This document shows positions 47,029-55,611 of a stretch of 64,000 nt of DNA, piece by piece. How positions within the stretch are numbered: the first letter of the stretch is position 1; the number at the start of each line of letters is the position of its first letter. Made by a program: the position numbers and the translations under genes. The stretch covers positions 1 through 64,000 of the forward strand of contig CALGOH010000223.1 of NCBI GenBank assembly GCA_937957985.1. Direction: 5' to 3'. This DNA comes from an uncultured Verrucomicrobiae bacterium. GTDB lineage: Bacteria; Verrucomicrobiota; Verrucomicrobiia; Verrucomicrobiales; Akkermansiaceae. Under the pieces are notes generated by a model. It was not told the DNA's origin. It worked only from the letters and a program-made list of their open reading frames with translations, and did no database searches.

Positions 47029-47571
47029 ATGATCGTGAAGAGTGCGAGGCATCCTGCCATGCACTACCGTCCACTCGACTCACTCCATCCCTGGCTGATC
47101 AACGCTGGTCATTCGGGCTCTCCCTACGTCCTGGTCGACACCGGTGCGACCCCGATCAAAGGCTGCGCGGAGAAGGTCGTCGCGCTGCTGAACGAATTCG
47201 ACGACGCCGGTGACGCCGGTTGGATTCACCTCGATGCCGAACTGGTCGCTCTCGTTTCCGCGAGCAAGGAGCACCGGCGCCTGCTCGGGATCGACGAAAC
47301 CACCCCGCCCTTCGACCCGACAAGCACCTGTGGCGTCCGGCGCGTCCTGACGGCCTTCGCCCGTCGCGGACGCTTCGTCGTCAACCACCCGGAAGCGACC
47401 CGCACCCTGGCCAAGGATCCCCGTGGATTCCGCGCCGCCATCGGCAGGCCCGTCGCCGACATCGAGCAGTTCCACCTCATTCTCAATCCCGACTGTTTCC
47501 GCCTCCACTGCCTCGCCTCCCTCATCGCCGACTCCTACCTCGAGTGGGTGGCCACCTCCTGCGCGGCATGA
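47029..47571 (+). CDS. Hypothetical protein divergent from mraZ
   Basis: This 180-residue soluble protein has DTGATPIKGCAEKVVALLNEFD near residues 37-58 and FHLILNPDCFRLHCLASLIADS toward the end, with no known domain. An in-frame ATG at 47059 is an alternative start. Codon use matches the genome. It runs toward the cbb3 operon and ends about 100 bases before its first small gene. Confidence 0.65.
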   Translation: MIVKSARHPAMHYRPLDSLHPWLINAGHSGSPYVLVDTGATPIKGCAEKVVALLNEFDDAGDAGWIHLDAELVALVSASKEHRRLLGIDETTPPFDPTSTCGVRRVLTAFARRGRFVVNHPEATRTLAKDPRGFRAAIGRPVADIEQFHLILNPDCFRLHCLASLIADSYLEWVATSCAA

Positions 47572-47674
47572 GGATCAGGAGGGAACCCGCAAGACCGCCC
47601 ACAAGATCCGCGCAATCCAAGGCAAGGAACGCGGGGACGCCATGGGAGCGATCCGCTTCCTTCCGCGAACTCCG

Positions 47675-47833
47675 ATGAACGTCATCGCCCTCACCATCCT
47701 CGTCAGCTCCTGCCTCGCGGGGATTTTCATCTTCTGCTTCGTGGGCGAACTCCGGCGTTCCCGGCACTCCTCGCCCGAGCGCGACTCCCTGCTTCCCTTC
47801 AACGACGACGACCAGGATCAAGCCAACCTCTGA
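47675..47833 (+). CDS. Small membrane protein at the head of the cbb3 operon (CcoS-like position)
   Basis: This 52-residue protein has one transmembrane helix (VIALTILVSSCLAGIFIFCFV) and a charged tail SPERDSLLPFNDDD. It begins with MNVIALT; an ATG at 47642 would add 11 residues. Position just before ccoN and size fit CcoS, the copper-insertion factor of cbb3 oxidase. Its tail resembles that of the CcoQ-like protein, so it could equally be a subunit. Confidence 0.6.
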   Translation: MNVIALTILVSSCLAGIFIFCFVGELRRSRHSSPERDSLLPFNDDDQDQANL

Positions 47834-47852
47834 CTCCAAGAGACCCTCTTCC

Positions 47853-50372
47853 ATGAGCACACCCGCCACGCAAACCGCGACCATCCAGTACGACGACAAG
47901 ACCGTTCGGCAGTTCATGTTCTTCTCCGTCCTCTGGGGACTGGTCGGCATGCTCGTCGGCGTCATCTGCGCCACCCAGCTCTCGTGGTGGCAGATGAACG
48001 GCAAGTTCCTCGAGACACTCACCTTCGGCGCGGTCCAGGCCGACGGCATCTCCTACCTCACCTTCGGCCGCCTGCGCCCGCTGCACACCAACGCGGTCAT
48101 CTTCGCCTTCGTGGGCAACATGATGTTCGCCGGCATCTACTACTCCACCCAGCGGCTGTGCAAGGCCCGGACCGCCTCCGACCTGCTGTCGAAGATCCAC
48201 ATGTGGGGCTGGCAGCTCATCATCGTCGCCGCCGCCGTCAGCCTCCCCGCCGGACTCACCCGCGGCAAGGAATACGCCGAACTCATCTGGCCCATCAACA
48301 TCGCCGTCGCCCTGATCTGGGTCGTCTTCGCGGTGAACTTCTTCTGGACCCTGGCGAAACGCAACGAGTCCAGCCTCTACGTCGCGCTCTGGTTCTACAT
48401 CGCGACCATCGTCACCGTGGCGATGCTCTACATCGTCAACCACCTCTCGCTGCCGACCTCCTTCCCCCCTTCCTACCCGGTTTTCGGCCGCCGGCAGGCC
48501 GGGCTGGTCCGCTGGTGGCATGGCGACACCGCCGTCGCCTGCTTCCCCACGACCCCGATCCTCGGGATCATGTACTACTTCCTGCCGAAGGCGGCGAACC
48601 GTCCCGTCTACAGCTACCGCCTTTCCATCATCCACTTCTGGTCGCTGGTCTTCATCTACATCTGGGCCGGCCCCCACCACCTGCTGAACACCTCGCTGCC
48701 CCGCTGGCTGCAGATGCTGGGGATGCTCTTCTCGCTGATGCTCTGGGCGCCTTCCTGGGGCGGCATGCTCAACGGCCTGCTCACCCTGCGCGGGGCGTGG
48801 AACAAGCTGCGCACCGATCCGGTGATCAAGTTCTTCGCCGCCGGCGTGACCTTCTACGGCATGGCCACCTTCGAGGGGCCCCTGCTCTCGATCCGCGCCG
48901 TCAATCAGCTCTCGCACTACACCGACTGGACCATCGGCCACGTCCACTCCGGCGCCCTCGGCTGGAACGGCTTCATGGCCGCCGGGATGTTCTACTGGCT
49001 GGCTCCGCGGCTGTGGAAAACCAAGCTCTGGTCGGTCGCCATGGCCAACATGCACTTCTGGATCGGGCTGGTCGGCATCCTCCTCTACGTCGCCGCGATG
49101 TGGACCGCCGGCGTCATGCAGGGGTTGATGCTCGGCGAAGTCGCCGAAGGAGGAACAACGCTCAAATACGACTTCGTCGAAACGCTCAAGGCCATCCAGC
49201 CGCAGTACATCCTCCGCTCGTTCGGCGGCACGCTTTTCCTCCTCGGCTTCGTGCTGTGCGCCATCAACCTGTGGAAGACCGCCCGCTCCGGGCAGCCCCA
49301 CGACGACACCGTGGAGGTCGCCGTGCCGGTGAGATCGCACGACTCGATGAAGCTGCGCGAAACGCTCATCAACGATCCGGTCGCCTACTGCATCCTCGGC
49401 TGCTTCACCCTGTGCCTGTGGTTCTTCCTGCCGCCCTATGCCAACGTGGCCGCGCTCGTCGTGACCATCCTGCTCGCCATCAAGGCGATCCACGGCTTCC
49501 GCACGCGGGGCGCGAAGTGGATCGACTGGCACGAGCGGCTCCTCCACAACTACCTGCCCTTCACCCTGCTCGTCTTCATCGCCGTCGCCATCGGCGGTGC
49601 GGTGCAGATCATCCCGTCGCTCATCGTCAACCGCGAGGAGAACGTCGAGGGCCGCCTGCAGGAACTCTACACGCCGCTCGAACTCGCCGGCCGTGACATC
49701 TACGTCTCCGAAGGCTGCTACAACTGCCACTCGCAGATGATCCGGATGCTCATGCCCGACGTGATGCGCTACAGCCGCGCCGGCAAGGAGGACGACTTCT
49801 CGCACCTCGGCGAGTCGCTCTTCGACCACCCGTTCCAGTGGGGTTCGAAGCGCACCGGTCCCGACCTCGCCCGCGAGGGTGGCGAGATCGTCGAGGGTTC
49901 GAAGTTCATGCGCACCGGCGTGCGCGACAACGTCTGGCACTACAACCACTTCATGAACCCGCGCCAGACCTCCGAGGGCTCCAACATGCCGGCCTACCCG
50001 TGGCTCTTCGAGCAGGAGACCGACATCAAGGCGCTGCCGAAGAAGATCGCCGTCCAGCGCAAGCTCGGCGTGCCATACCCCGCGATGAACCAGCACGAGA
50101 TCATCGACAAGGCGCGGATGCAGTCGCTGGAGATCGCCAACAACCTCGCCGCCGCCAAGGTGCTCCAGCCCGCGGGGCTGGAGATGGATCAGGAGGAGTT
50201 CGCCAAATACCTCGCCGACCGGCAGGTCGTCGCCCTCATCGCCTACATGCAGAAGCTCGGCACCTACCGCATCCAGGAGAAGAAAGGCCCGGCGGAAGGC
50301 CAACCGCTCGACCCGGATTCCTATCGCACCGAGATCACCGGCAACGATGATTCGACTGCCAACAACGAATAA
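47853..50372 (+). CDS. ccoNO: cbb3-type cytochrome c oxidase, fused subunits CcoN-CcoO
   Basis: This 839-residue fusion has a catalytic CcoN part (about residues 1-480) and a monoheme CcoO part (about 500-839, heme motif CYNCH, then GPDLAREGG and a Met in SNMPAYPW). In CcoN the heme b ligand (RPLHTNAV), the AGPHH pair with the preceding cross-link Tyr (YIWAGPHH) and the heme ligands in TIGHVHSG are present. The stretch that should read WWYGHNAVxFFLT reads WWHGDTAVACFPT, so the third CuB ligand is Asp225 instead of His. Such fusions are known in Bacteroidota and Verrucomicrobiota. It is an inner-membrane, high-affinity terminal oxidase. Confidence 0.93.
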   Translation: MSTPATQTATIQYDDKTVRQFMFFSVLWGLVGMLVGVICATQLSWWQMNGKFLETLTFGAVQADGISYLTFGRLRPLHTNAVIFAFVGNMMFAGIYYSTQRLCKARTASDLLSKIHMWGWQLIIVAAAVSLPAGLTRGKEYAELIWPINIAVALIWVVFAVNFFWTLAKRNESSLYVALWFYIATIVTVAMLYIVNHLSLPTSFPPSYPVFGRRQAGLVRWWHGDTAVACFPTTPILGIMYYFLPKAANRPVYSYRLSIIHFWSLVFIYIWAGPHHLLNTSLPRWLQMLGMLFSLMLWAPSWGGMLNGLLTLRGAWNKLRTDPVIKFFAAGVTFYGMATFEGPLLSIRAVNQLSHYTDWTIGHVHSGALGWNGFMAAGMFYWLAPRLWKTKLWSVAMANMHFWIGLVGILLYVAAMWTAGVMQGLMLGEVAEGGTTLKYDFVETLKAIQPQYILRSFGGTLFLLGFVLCAINLWKTARSGQPHDDTVEVAVPVRSHDSMKLRETLINDPVAYCILGCFTLCLWFFLPPYANVAALVVTILLAIKAIHGFRTRGAKWIDWHERLLHNYLPFTLLVFIAVAIGGAVQIIPSLIVNREENVEGRLQELYTPLELAGRDIYVSEGCYNCHSQMIRMLMPDVMRYSRAGKEDDFSHLGESLFDHPFQWGSKRTGPDLAREGGEIVEGSKFMRTGVRDNVWHYNHFMNPRQTSEGSNMPAYPWLFEQETDIKALPKKIAVQRKLGVPYPAMNQHEIIDKARMQSLEIANNLAAAKVLQPAGLEMDQEEFAKYLADRQVVALIAYMQKLGTYRIQEKKGPAEGQPLDPDSYRTEITGNDDSTANNE

Positions 50373-50407
50373 GTAGAGGAGAGCGGCGCGCAACGCCCAT
50401 CGTCCCC

Positions 50408-50441
50408 GATCACCCAATCTCCAATCACCTAATTTCCAACC
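50408..50441 (+). repeat. Alternating 8/7-base tract before ccoQ
   Basis: Units GATCACCC, AATCTCC, AATCACCT and AATTTCC follow one another, G-poor on the sense strand, ending 9 bases before the CcoQ-like ATG (a GAAGG lies in between). AATCAC also recurs in the groEL leader tract. Confidence 0.7.
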
Positions 50442-50450
50442 GAAGGTCCC

Positions 50451-50624
50451 ATGTCCGAAATGTTCAAACGCGTGGTCCACGAGGACTGGACGACCATCGT
50501 GCCGATGATCGCCTTCGCCCTCATGTTCGGGGTTTTTGTGGTCACCACCATCCGGGCCCTGCGGCTCGGGAAATCCGAGCGCGAACGCCTCGCCACCCTG
50601 CCCCTCAACGATTCAGACCGATAA
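50451..50624 (+). CDS. ccoQ: CcoQ-like small subunit of cbb3 oxidase
   Basis: This 57-residue protein has a single transmembrane helix (TIVPMIAFALMFGVFVVTTI) and a charged C-terminal tail ERERLATLPLNDSD. Placement between ccoNO and ccoP is diagnostic. GAAGG precedes the ATG. Confidence 0.82.
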   Translation: MSEMFKRVVHEDWTTIVPMIAFALMFGVFVVTTIRALRLGKSERERLATLPLNDSDR

Positions 50625-50629
50625 ATCCC

Positions 50630-51268
50630 ATGTCCGACGAAGCATCCGAAACCGAAGTGAAACGCGGCGCCTTCGCGAAGGAGAAAGGCGAAGTCATCCT
50701 GCGCGAGCACGAGTACGACGGCATCCAGGAATTCGACCAGAAGCTTCCGAACTGGTGGCTCTTCACCTTCTACTTCGCCATCGCCTGGTTCCTCATCTAC
50801 TGGGTGATCTATTATCACACCGATGCCTACCGGACCGACTCCGAGAAGATCGTCTCGAAGATGTCCGCACTGCAGGAGCAGAAGGAGGCCGCCCTCGCCG
50901 ACGCGCTCGGAAGCATCTCCAACGAGCAACTCGTCAACGACTGGGCGAAGAGCCCCGCAAAGGTCGCCGCAGGCGAGGCGATCTACACCACCCACTGCGT
51001 CGCCTGCCACGCCGCCGACCTCACGTCCACCCTCGCGGTCGGCGACCAGAAGATCCCGTTGCCGGGGCTTTCGCTCGTCGACGGAGAGTGGAAATACGGC
51101 AGCCAGCCGCTTGATCTCTTCAAGCTCATCAACGACGGTACTCCGGCCGACTCCGCCGGACACAACGGCGCGAAGATGCAGGCCTGGGGCCAGATGCTGA
51201 AGCCCGAGGAGATTTTCGAGGTCACCGCCTTCATCATCTCGAAGAACCCGGACGAGTTCGGGCTCTGA
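50630..51268 (+). CDS. ccoP: cbb3 oxidase subunit CcoP, single-heme form
   Basis: This 212-residue protein carries the typical N-terminal IQEFDQKLPNWWLFTFYFAI with a transmembrane helix (LFTFYFAIAWFLIYWVIYY). It has one cytochrome c domain (CVACHAAD near residue 124, distal Met in GAKMQAWGQML). Classical CcoP has two hemes, so this is a shortened monoheme version. It starts 5 bases after ccoQ and is followed by a terminator. Confidence 0.9.
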   Translation: MSDEASETEVKRGAFAKEKGEVILREHEYDGIQEFDQKLPNWWLFTFYFAIAWFLIYWVIYYHTDAYRTDSEKIVSKMSALQEQKEAALADALGSISNEQLVNDWAKSPAKVAAGEAIYTTHCVACHAADLTSTLAVGDQKIPLPGLSLVDGEWKYGSQPLDLFKLINDGTPADSAGHNGAKMQAWGQMLKPEEIFEVTAFIISKNPDEFGL

Positions 51269-51293
51269 CCTCGACTCAAAAAATCCGAAAACA

Positions 51294-51326
51294 ACCCGCG
51301 GTGCCTCTGTGGTGCCGCGGGTTTTT
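51294..51326 (+). terminator. Intrinsic terminator of the cbb3 operon
   Basis: ACCCGCGGTGCC pairs with GGTGCCGCGGGT (two G-T pairs) around TCTGT, followed by a T run. Confidence 0.9.
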
Positions 51327-51344
51327 CGTTCACGCGTTCCGGAT

Positions 51345-51500
51345 AGGTCCCATCGACTCTTCCCCGGCCAACGCCCCAAACGGGAACCACGACGACGGCG
51401 TCCGGGCGAACAACCACAACAGCCCGAAGTGGGCGGCGAGGATTCCCGTGCAGCACCGCCCCCCATTGGTTTGAAAGTTCAATGCATAATCCGCCCCTTC
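51345..51500 (-). pseudogene. Truncated second copy of the crtO-like N terminus
   Basis: The minus strand reads LNFQTNGGRCCTGILAAHFG, then LWLFARTPSSWFPFGALAGEES and a stop near 51330. This parallels the start of the intact gene at 52491-52964 (AAHFGLSWLFTRMPASWF). Nucleotide similarity extends through the region of the start codon and a few bases upstream. The rest of the gene is missing. The remaining 51501-51658 gap holds no gene. Confidence 0.75.
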
Positions 51501-51658
51501 TTTTTGCGCTCGGTCTACGGTTTGCCTGGTATCGCTCGGTGGTCCCGAGGAGGAAAACCTGCGGATGCCAACCTGCGCGGTGCCCGTGAAATGCAGGTCT
51601 GGGAGCGTGCCTGAATGCCTCTTGACGGCACCTAACGGACCGCATAGATGGACCCACG

Positions 51659-52447
51659 ATGAAATCGATTTTTCCCGCCTGCGCGATACTGGCATCGGCA
51701 TTTTTCCCCCTGCTCGCGCAGAAGGCGACCGCAGCGGTGAGCCTGGCCGGTTTCGCCGCGGACAACTACAACCCCAGCAACCCTGGCGCCTGGTCCATCG
51801 CCTCGGATACCGCCCTGCAGCTGGCGAACTCCGACCCCACGATTCTCTTCTCCCCCGGGAACTCTCTCAACAACTCCTACGAGGGGACGATGACGGTCAA
51901 CACCTCCACCGACGACGACTTCATCGGCCTTGTCCTCGGTTACACGCCCGGCTCCCTCTCAACGCCGGGCACCTCCCAGTACATCCTCATCGATTGGAAA
52001 CAGGCCACGCAGGCCGGGCCGGGCCCGTCTCCGGTCAATGGCCCCAGAGGGCTTGCCCTCAGCGTCGTCACCGGGCGCCCTGCCGATGCATTCTCCGACC
52101 TGTGGGGTCACACGGGCACCGTTGCCGAGATCGCCCGGGGCGCAACTCTGGGTTCGACGGGCTGGGCGGACAATACGACCTACACCTTCCGCGTCGATTA
52201 CACCCCGACGAACATCCTTTTCTATGTGAACGATGTGCTGCAGTTCGATGTCGATGCCACGGATCTACCGGGCGCACCCTCATCACTTCCGCAAGGCAGA
52301 TTCGGCTTCTATGCGTTTTCGCAGGAGTTCACGCAGTTCAACCTCACATCCGTCGAGACCATCCCCGAAGCTTCCGCGCTGCTTCTATCCGCTGCGGCTA
52401 CCGTTTCCAGCCTGCTGCGCCGCCGTCGAAGCCAATTGGCTGACTAG
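51659..52447 (+). CDS. Secreted PEP-CTERM-like protein with thrombospondin C-terminal-like fold
   Basis: This 262-residue protein has a signal peptide (IFPACAILASAFFPLLAQKATA). The body contains DDDFIGLVLGY and YILIDWKQATQ, typical of the thrombospondin C-terminal/LamG-like domain. It ends with IPEASALLLSAAATVSSLLRRRR, a PEP-CTERM-like sorting signal (PEP as PEA, hydrophobic helix, Arg cluster) for exosortase processing. No exosortase is in the window. It sits between a crtO fragment and intact crtO, facing the opposite way. Confidence 0.78.
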   Translation: MKSIFPACAILASAFFPLLAQKATAAVSLAGFAADNYNPSNPGAWSIASDTALQLANSDPTILFSPGNSLNNSYEGTMTVNTSTDDDFIGLVLGYTPGSLSTPGTSQYILIDWKQATQAGPGPSPVNGPRGLALSVVTGRPADAFSDLWGHTGTVAEIARGATLGSTGWADNTTYTFRVDYTPTNILFYVNDVLQFDVDATDLPGAPSSLPQGRFGFYAFSQEFTQFNLTSVETIPEASALLLSAAATVSSLLRRRRSQLAD

Positions 52448-52490
52448 CTCCCCGGAGGGCAGAGTATTCGGACACCCGTGATCACCGGCG

Positions 52491-52964
52491 TCAGGGGTCG
52501 GCAACAAGCAGTCTGCCGAGCCGCAGCCGGTTCTGCCGCTGGAGCAGGATGCAGGGGAGGTTCATCAGGATCGCGTAAACCGGCAGCACCAGCGCCCACG
52601 GCCATGGTGTCCAGATGATGAATCCGCTGATGACCAGCCACTGCGCCCAGTGCGCCGCCTCGCCACGGCAGGTCTCGATGCGAAATTGCTCAAGATAGGC
52701 GGCATCGCGGGACCGCAGGCCGGCCTTGGGAAACCCCCCGAACCATCCCGCCGCGTCCGGCAGCAGATGCTTCCATCGCTTCACCCGGAACCAGCGATCA
52801 TAGGTCCCCGCCGACTCGCCGGGCCACCGCGCGAACGGGAACGCCGCGGGCCGGAACCACGACGCCGGCATCCGGGTGAACAGCCACGACAGCCCGAAGT
52901 GCGCCGCGGGGATCCCCGCCACGTTCAGCACCGCCACCCAGACGTTCGAAAGCTCAATCCACAT
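52491..52964 (-). CDS. crtO: CrtO-like carotenoid glycoside acyltransferase
   Basis: This 157-residue membrane protein resembles glycosyl-4,4'-diaponeurosporenoate acyltransferase, the last step of staphyloxanthin-type synthesis. It shows LSNVWVAVLNVAGIPAAHFG, RWPGESAGTYDRWFRVKRWK, LPDAAGWFGGFPK and a hydrophobic C-terminal half. It overlaps the crtQ stop by 11 bases, supporting one operon with crtN and crtQ. Confidence 0.82.
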   Translation of the reverse strand: MWIELSNVWVAVLNVAGIPAAHFGLSWLFTRMPASWFRPAAFPFARWPGESAGTYDRWFRVKRWKHLLPDAAGWFGGFPKAGLRSRDAAYLEQFRIETCRGEAAHWAQWLVISGFIIWTPWPWALVLPVYAILMNLPCILLQRQNRLRLGRLLVADP

Positions 52965-54054
52965 CGCGCCCCTTCCATTGGGTCATCCGGCCGGAACGCC
53001 GGCGACGCACCGCCATCACAAAGACAACCTGATAGAACAGCAAAGGGATCGGAAAGGCCAGGGCGCTCCACCAGGAAAAGCCGCCGATGCGACGGAGGTC
53101 CGTCATCAGGCCCAGCGCCCCCGCAACGTAGGCCAGCCCAACAGCCCAAGCGGCCAGTCCCTTCGCCAGCGGCAGCAGCGCGACGGCGACGGTCAGCATC
53201 ATCAGGCCGGTGATCCAGATCGACGACAACACCAGCACCGGCTTCGGGGTCAGGCCCGCCCCGGAGGCGAAGCCTTTCACCCAACTCTCCAAGAGCTGCC
53301 GATATCCCTCCGGAAACATTCGCATCGAGATCGCGCCACGACCGATGCGGCAGATCCGGCGAACGCCCAGTTCCTCGAGCGGCTTCGACAGGTGAAAGTT
53401 CTCCAGCACCGTGCGACGCACCGCGCCGTGGCCACCCACCTCGTCATAGACATCGCGTGGGATGAGCATCGACTGACCAAACAGACCGATGCCCGGGGCG
53501 TCGTCGCCGCGCCACGTCGAGGCACCGATGCCTCCGACCATCAGCAGGTTGAAGAACGCGGACAGGTTCTCGTAGACCCCCTCGATGCGATGCCACGGAC
53601 ACACGGAGATCGCCACCCGTGGCGCCATCAGCACGCCAAGTCGGGCGAGTGCCTCGGGTTGCGGCTCGACGTCGGCATCGAGGAACCACAGCCACTCCCC
53701 CTCGGCCGCGTCCGCCCCCTGCTGGCAGGCCCAGGGTTTGCCGAACCATCCCTCGGGCAGGGACCTCCCCTCGATCACCCGGGCACCCGACGCCCGCGCG
53801 ACCGACGCCGTGTCGTCATCCGACTGGTCGTCCACCACGATGATCTCGTGCGGCGGCACGGTCTGCGCCACGAGGGCCGGCAGGAGCTTGCGCAGGTTCC
53901 GTTCCTCGTTCCGCGCCGGAATGATCACCGAAACGCGCGGCACCACGCCCTCGCCGACCGGCGGCAGCCCCCGGGCGCGGCCCAGAAACAACCGCCCCGC
54001 CGCCAGCGCCAGCAACGCACCCGTCCAGGCCACGATCGCGACGGCGGCGGACAT
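52954..54054 (-). CDS. crtQ: CrtQ-like glycosyltransferase of C30 carotenoids
   Basis: This 366-residue family 2 glycosyltransferase has an N-terminal membrane helix, VSVIIPARNEERNLRKLLP, IIVVDDQSDDDT, WLWFLDADVEP (DxD) and two or three C-terminal transmembrane helices. This matches 4,4'-diaponeurosporenoate glucosyltransferase. The start is ATG at 54054, overlapping the desaturase stop. Confidence 0.83.
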   Translation of the reverse strand: MSAAVAIVAWTGALLALAAGRLFLGRARGLPPVGEGVVPRVSVIIPARNEERNLRKLLPALVAQTVPPHEIIVVDDQSDDDTASVARASGARVIEGRSLPEGWFGKPWACQQGADAAEGEWLWFLDADVEPQPEALARLGVLMAPRVAISVCPWHRIEGVYENLSAFFNLLMVGGIGASTWRGDDAPGIGLFGQSMLIPRDVYDEVGGHGAVRRTVLENFHLSKPLEELGVRRICRIGRGAISMRMFPEGYRQLLESWVKGFASGAGLTPKPVLVLSSIWITGLMMLTVAVALLPLAKGLAAWAVGLAYVAGALGLMTDLRRIGGFSWWSALAFPIPLLFYQVVFVMAVRRRRSGRMTQWKGRDVD

Positions 54055-55550
54055 CACCCCCGATCGCTGGCGACCAGGCGGTCGCAGACCTTCTGCCCGC
54101 AAAGCACCGCCATCGGCATGCCGCCACCCGGATTCACGCTGCCGCCGGTGAAGAACAGGTTCTCATACTTCGAACTCTGCTTGGGCGCCTTGAACGCCTT
54201 GTTCAGCTTCCAGTCGCTGACCACCCCGTAGATCGACCCGCGGTTGGAAAGATACATCCGCTCGATGTCCACCGGGGTGAGCATGTCACGCACCACCGCG
54301 TGCTTGCGCAGGTCGGTCAGGCCCATCCGCTCGAGCTTCTCGAGCACCCGCTCGGCATAGGCCTCGTAGTCCGCCTCCGATAGCGGATGCTCCGGATCGA
54401 TCGGCGGGATGTGCGGAAGCACCTTGATGTTGTCACAACCCTCCGGCGCCTTGGTCGGATCGGTACGCGTCGGAGCGACCAGATAGATCGTCGGATCCTC
54501 CGGCAGCTTCCCTTTCCGGAACACGGTGTCGAAGTGCTTCGACTGGTCTTTCGAATAGAAGAAATTGTGGTGCGCGAGCTGCGGGTAGATGCGGTCGGTG
54601 CCGAGATGCAGCACCAGCCCCGAGCACGCGGGCGCGAAGCGCTCGAGCTTCTTCATGAACCGCGCGTCCTCCTTGAGCAGATGCTTGTAGGCGGGAATCA
54701 CCTCCATGTTGCAAACCACGTGACCGGCGGAAAGCCGGGTGCCGTCGTCGAGCACCACGCCATCGACGCGGCGCCCGTTCCTGGTGATCTCGCGGACACG
54801 GGTGTCGAGGCGGATCGGAATCTCCAGATCCGCCGCCAGCTTTTCCAGGCCGCGGGCCAGTTCATACATGCCGCCCTTCACGTACCACAGGCCGTGATCG
54901 AACTGGATCAGCGACATCATGTTCATGTAACCCGGCGCGTCCTTCGCCGAGGAGCCGACATACTTGATGAAATACTCGAAGATCCACCGCAGGTGCTGGC
55001 TGCGGAAATGGCGGGCGACTGACTCGGACATGCTGTGCTTCCAGTCCATCCCCCGGAAAAGCCCGAAGAACCCGTAGTGCCGGATCATCTCCCAGGTCGT
55101 GTCGAGGCCCTTGGCGAAGTATCCGTGTTCGACCATCCGGTACTGGCGCCGGCCATACTCAAGGAAGCGCTGGAAGTCGTCCCAGTGCGCAGCCGCGTCA
55201 CCCTCGAGCTTCCCGAGTTCCCGCCGCATGTCCTCCGGCTTCTCCAGCAGGTCGAGCACGAGCCCGTCCTCGAAGAAATTCCGCCAGTGGGGCGTGACCG
55301 GTTGGAGTTCGACGTAGTCGCTCATCCGCTTCCCGGCGCGCTTGAAAAGATCCTCGAAGATCTGCGGCAGCGTGAAGATCGAGGGGCCGAGGTCGAAGGT
55401 GAAGCCGTCGATCTCGCTCACGTTCAGCTTGCCGCCCACCCGGTCGTTCTTCTCGAGGATCTCGACCCGATACCCTTCCGCCCGCAACGAGATCGCCGCC
55501 GACAAACCGCCGAGCCCCGCTCCGATCACCAGGATGTTTCCCTTGTCCAT
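54054..55550 (-). CDS. Carotenoid desaturase/oxidase of the CrtN-CrtP-CrtI family
   Basis: This 498-residue FAD-dependent amine-oxidase-like enzyme has the dinucleotide fold ILVIGAGLGGLSAAISLRAEG, then EKNDRVGGKL and FDLGPSIFTLP, and a C-terminal FAD motif FFTGGSVNPGGGMPM. It could be diapophytoene desaturase (CrtN) or the 4,4'-oxidase (CrtP); sequence inspection cannot separate these. With the crtQ, crtO and aldehyde dehydrogenase neighbours it fits a C30 carotenoid route from squalene or dehydrosqualene. Confidence 0.85.
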   Translation of the reverse strand: MDKGNILVIGAGLGGLSAAISLRAEGYRVEILEKNDRVGGKLNVSEIDGFTFDLGPSIFTLPQIFEDLFKRAGKRMSDYVELQPVTPHWRNFFEDGLVLDLLEKPEDMRRELGKLEGDAAAHWDDFQRFLEYGRRQYRMVEHGYFAKGLDTTWEMIRHYGFFGLFRGMDWKHSMSESVARHFRSQHLRWIFEYFIKYVGSSAKDAPGYMNMMSLIQFDHGLWYVKGGMYELARGLEKLAADLEIPIRLDTRVREITRNGRRVDGVVLDDGTRLSAGHVVCNMEVIPAYKHLLKEDARFMKKLERFAPACSGLVLHLGTDRIYPQLAHHNFFYSKDQSKHFDTVFRKGKLPEDPTIYLVAPTRTDPTKAPEGCDNIKVLPHIPPIDPEHPLSEADYEAYAERVLEKLERMGLTDLRKHAVVRDMLTPVDIERMYLSNRGSIYGVVSDWKLNKAFKAPKQSSKYENLFFTGGSVNPGGGMPMAVLCGQKVCDRLVASDRG

Positions 55551-55611
55551 GCTCGTGAGATTTCCAGCGGCTAGGGCGTGATCCCGCCCGCCGACGTGCT
55601 AGATTCGGCGC

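Noticed and set aside
46647..47060. 137-codon minus-strand frame just upstream of mraZ
   Set aside because: Very basic, low-complexity product from an AT-rich promoter region. It overlaps the divergent gene at 47029 and has no family resemblance.
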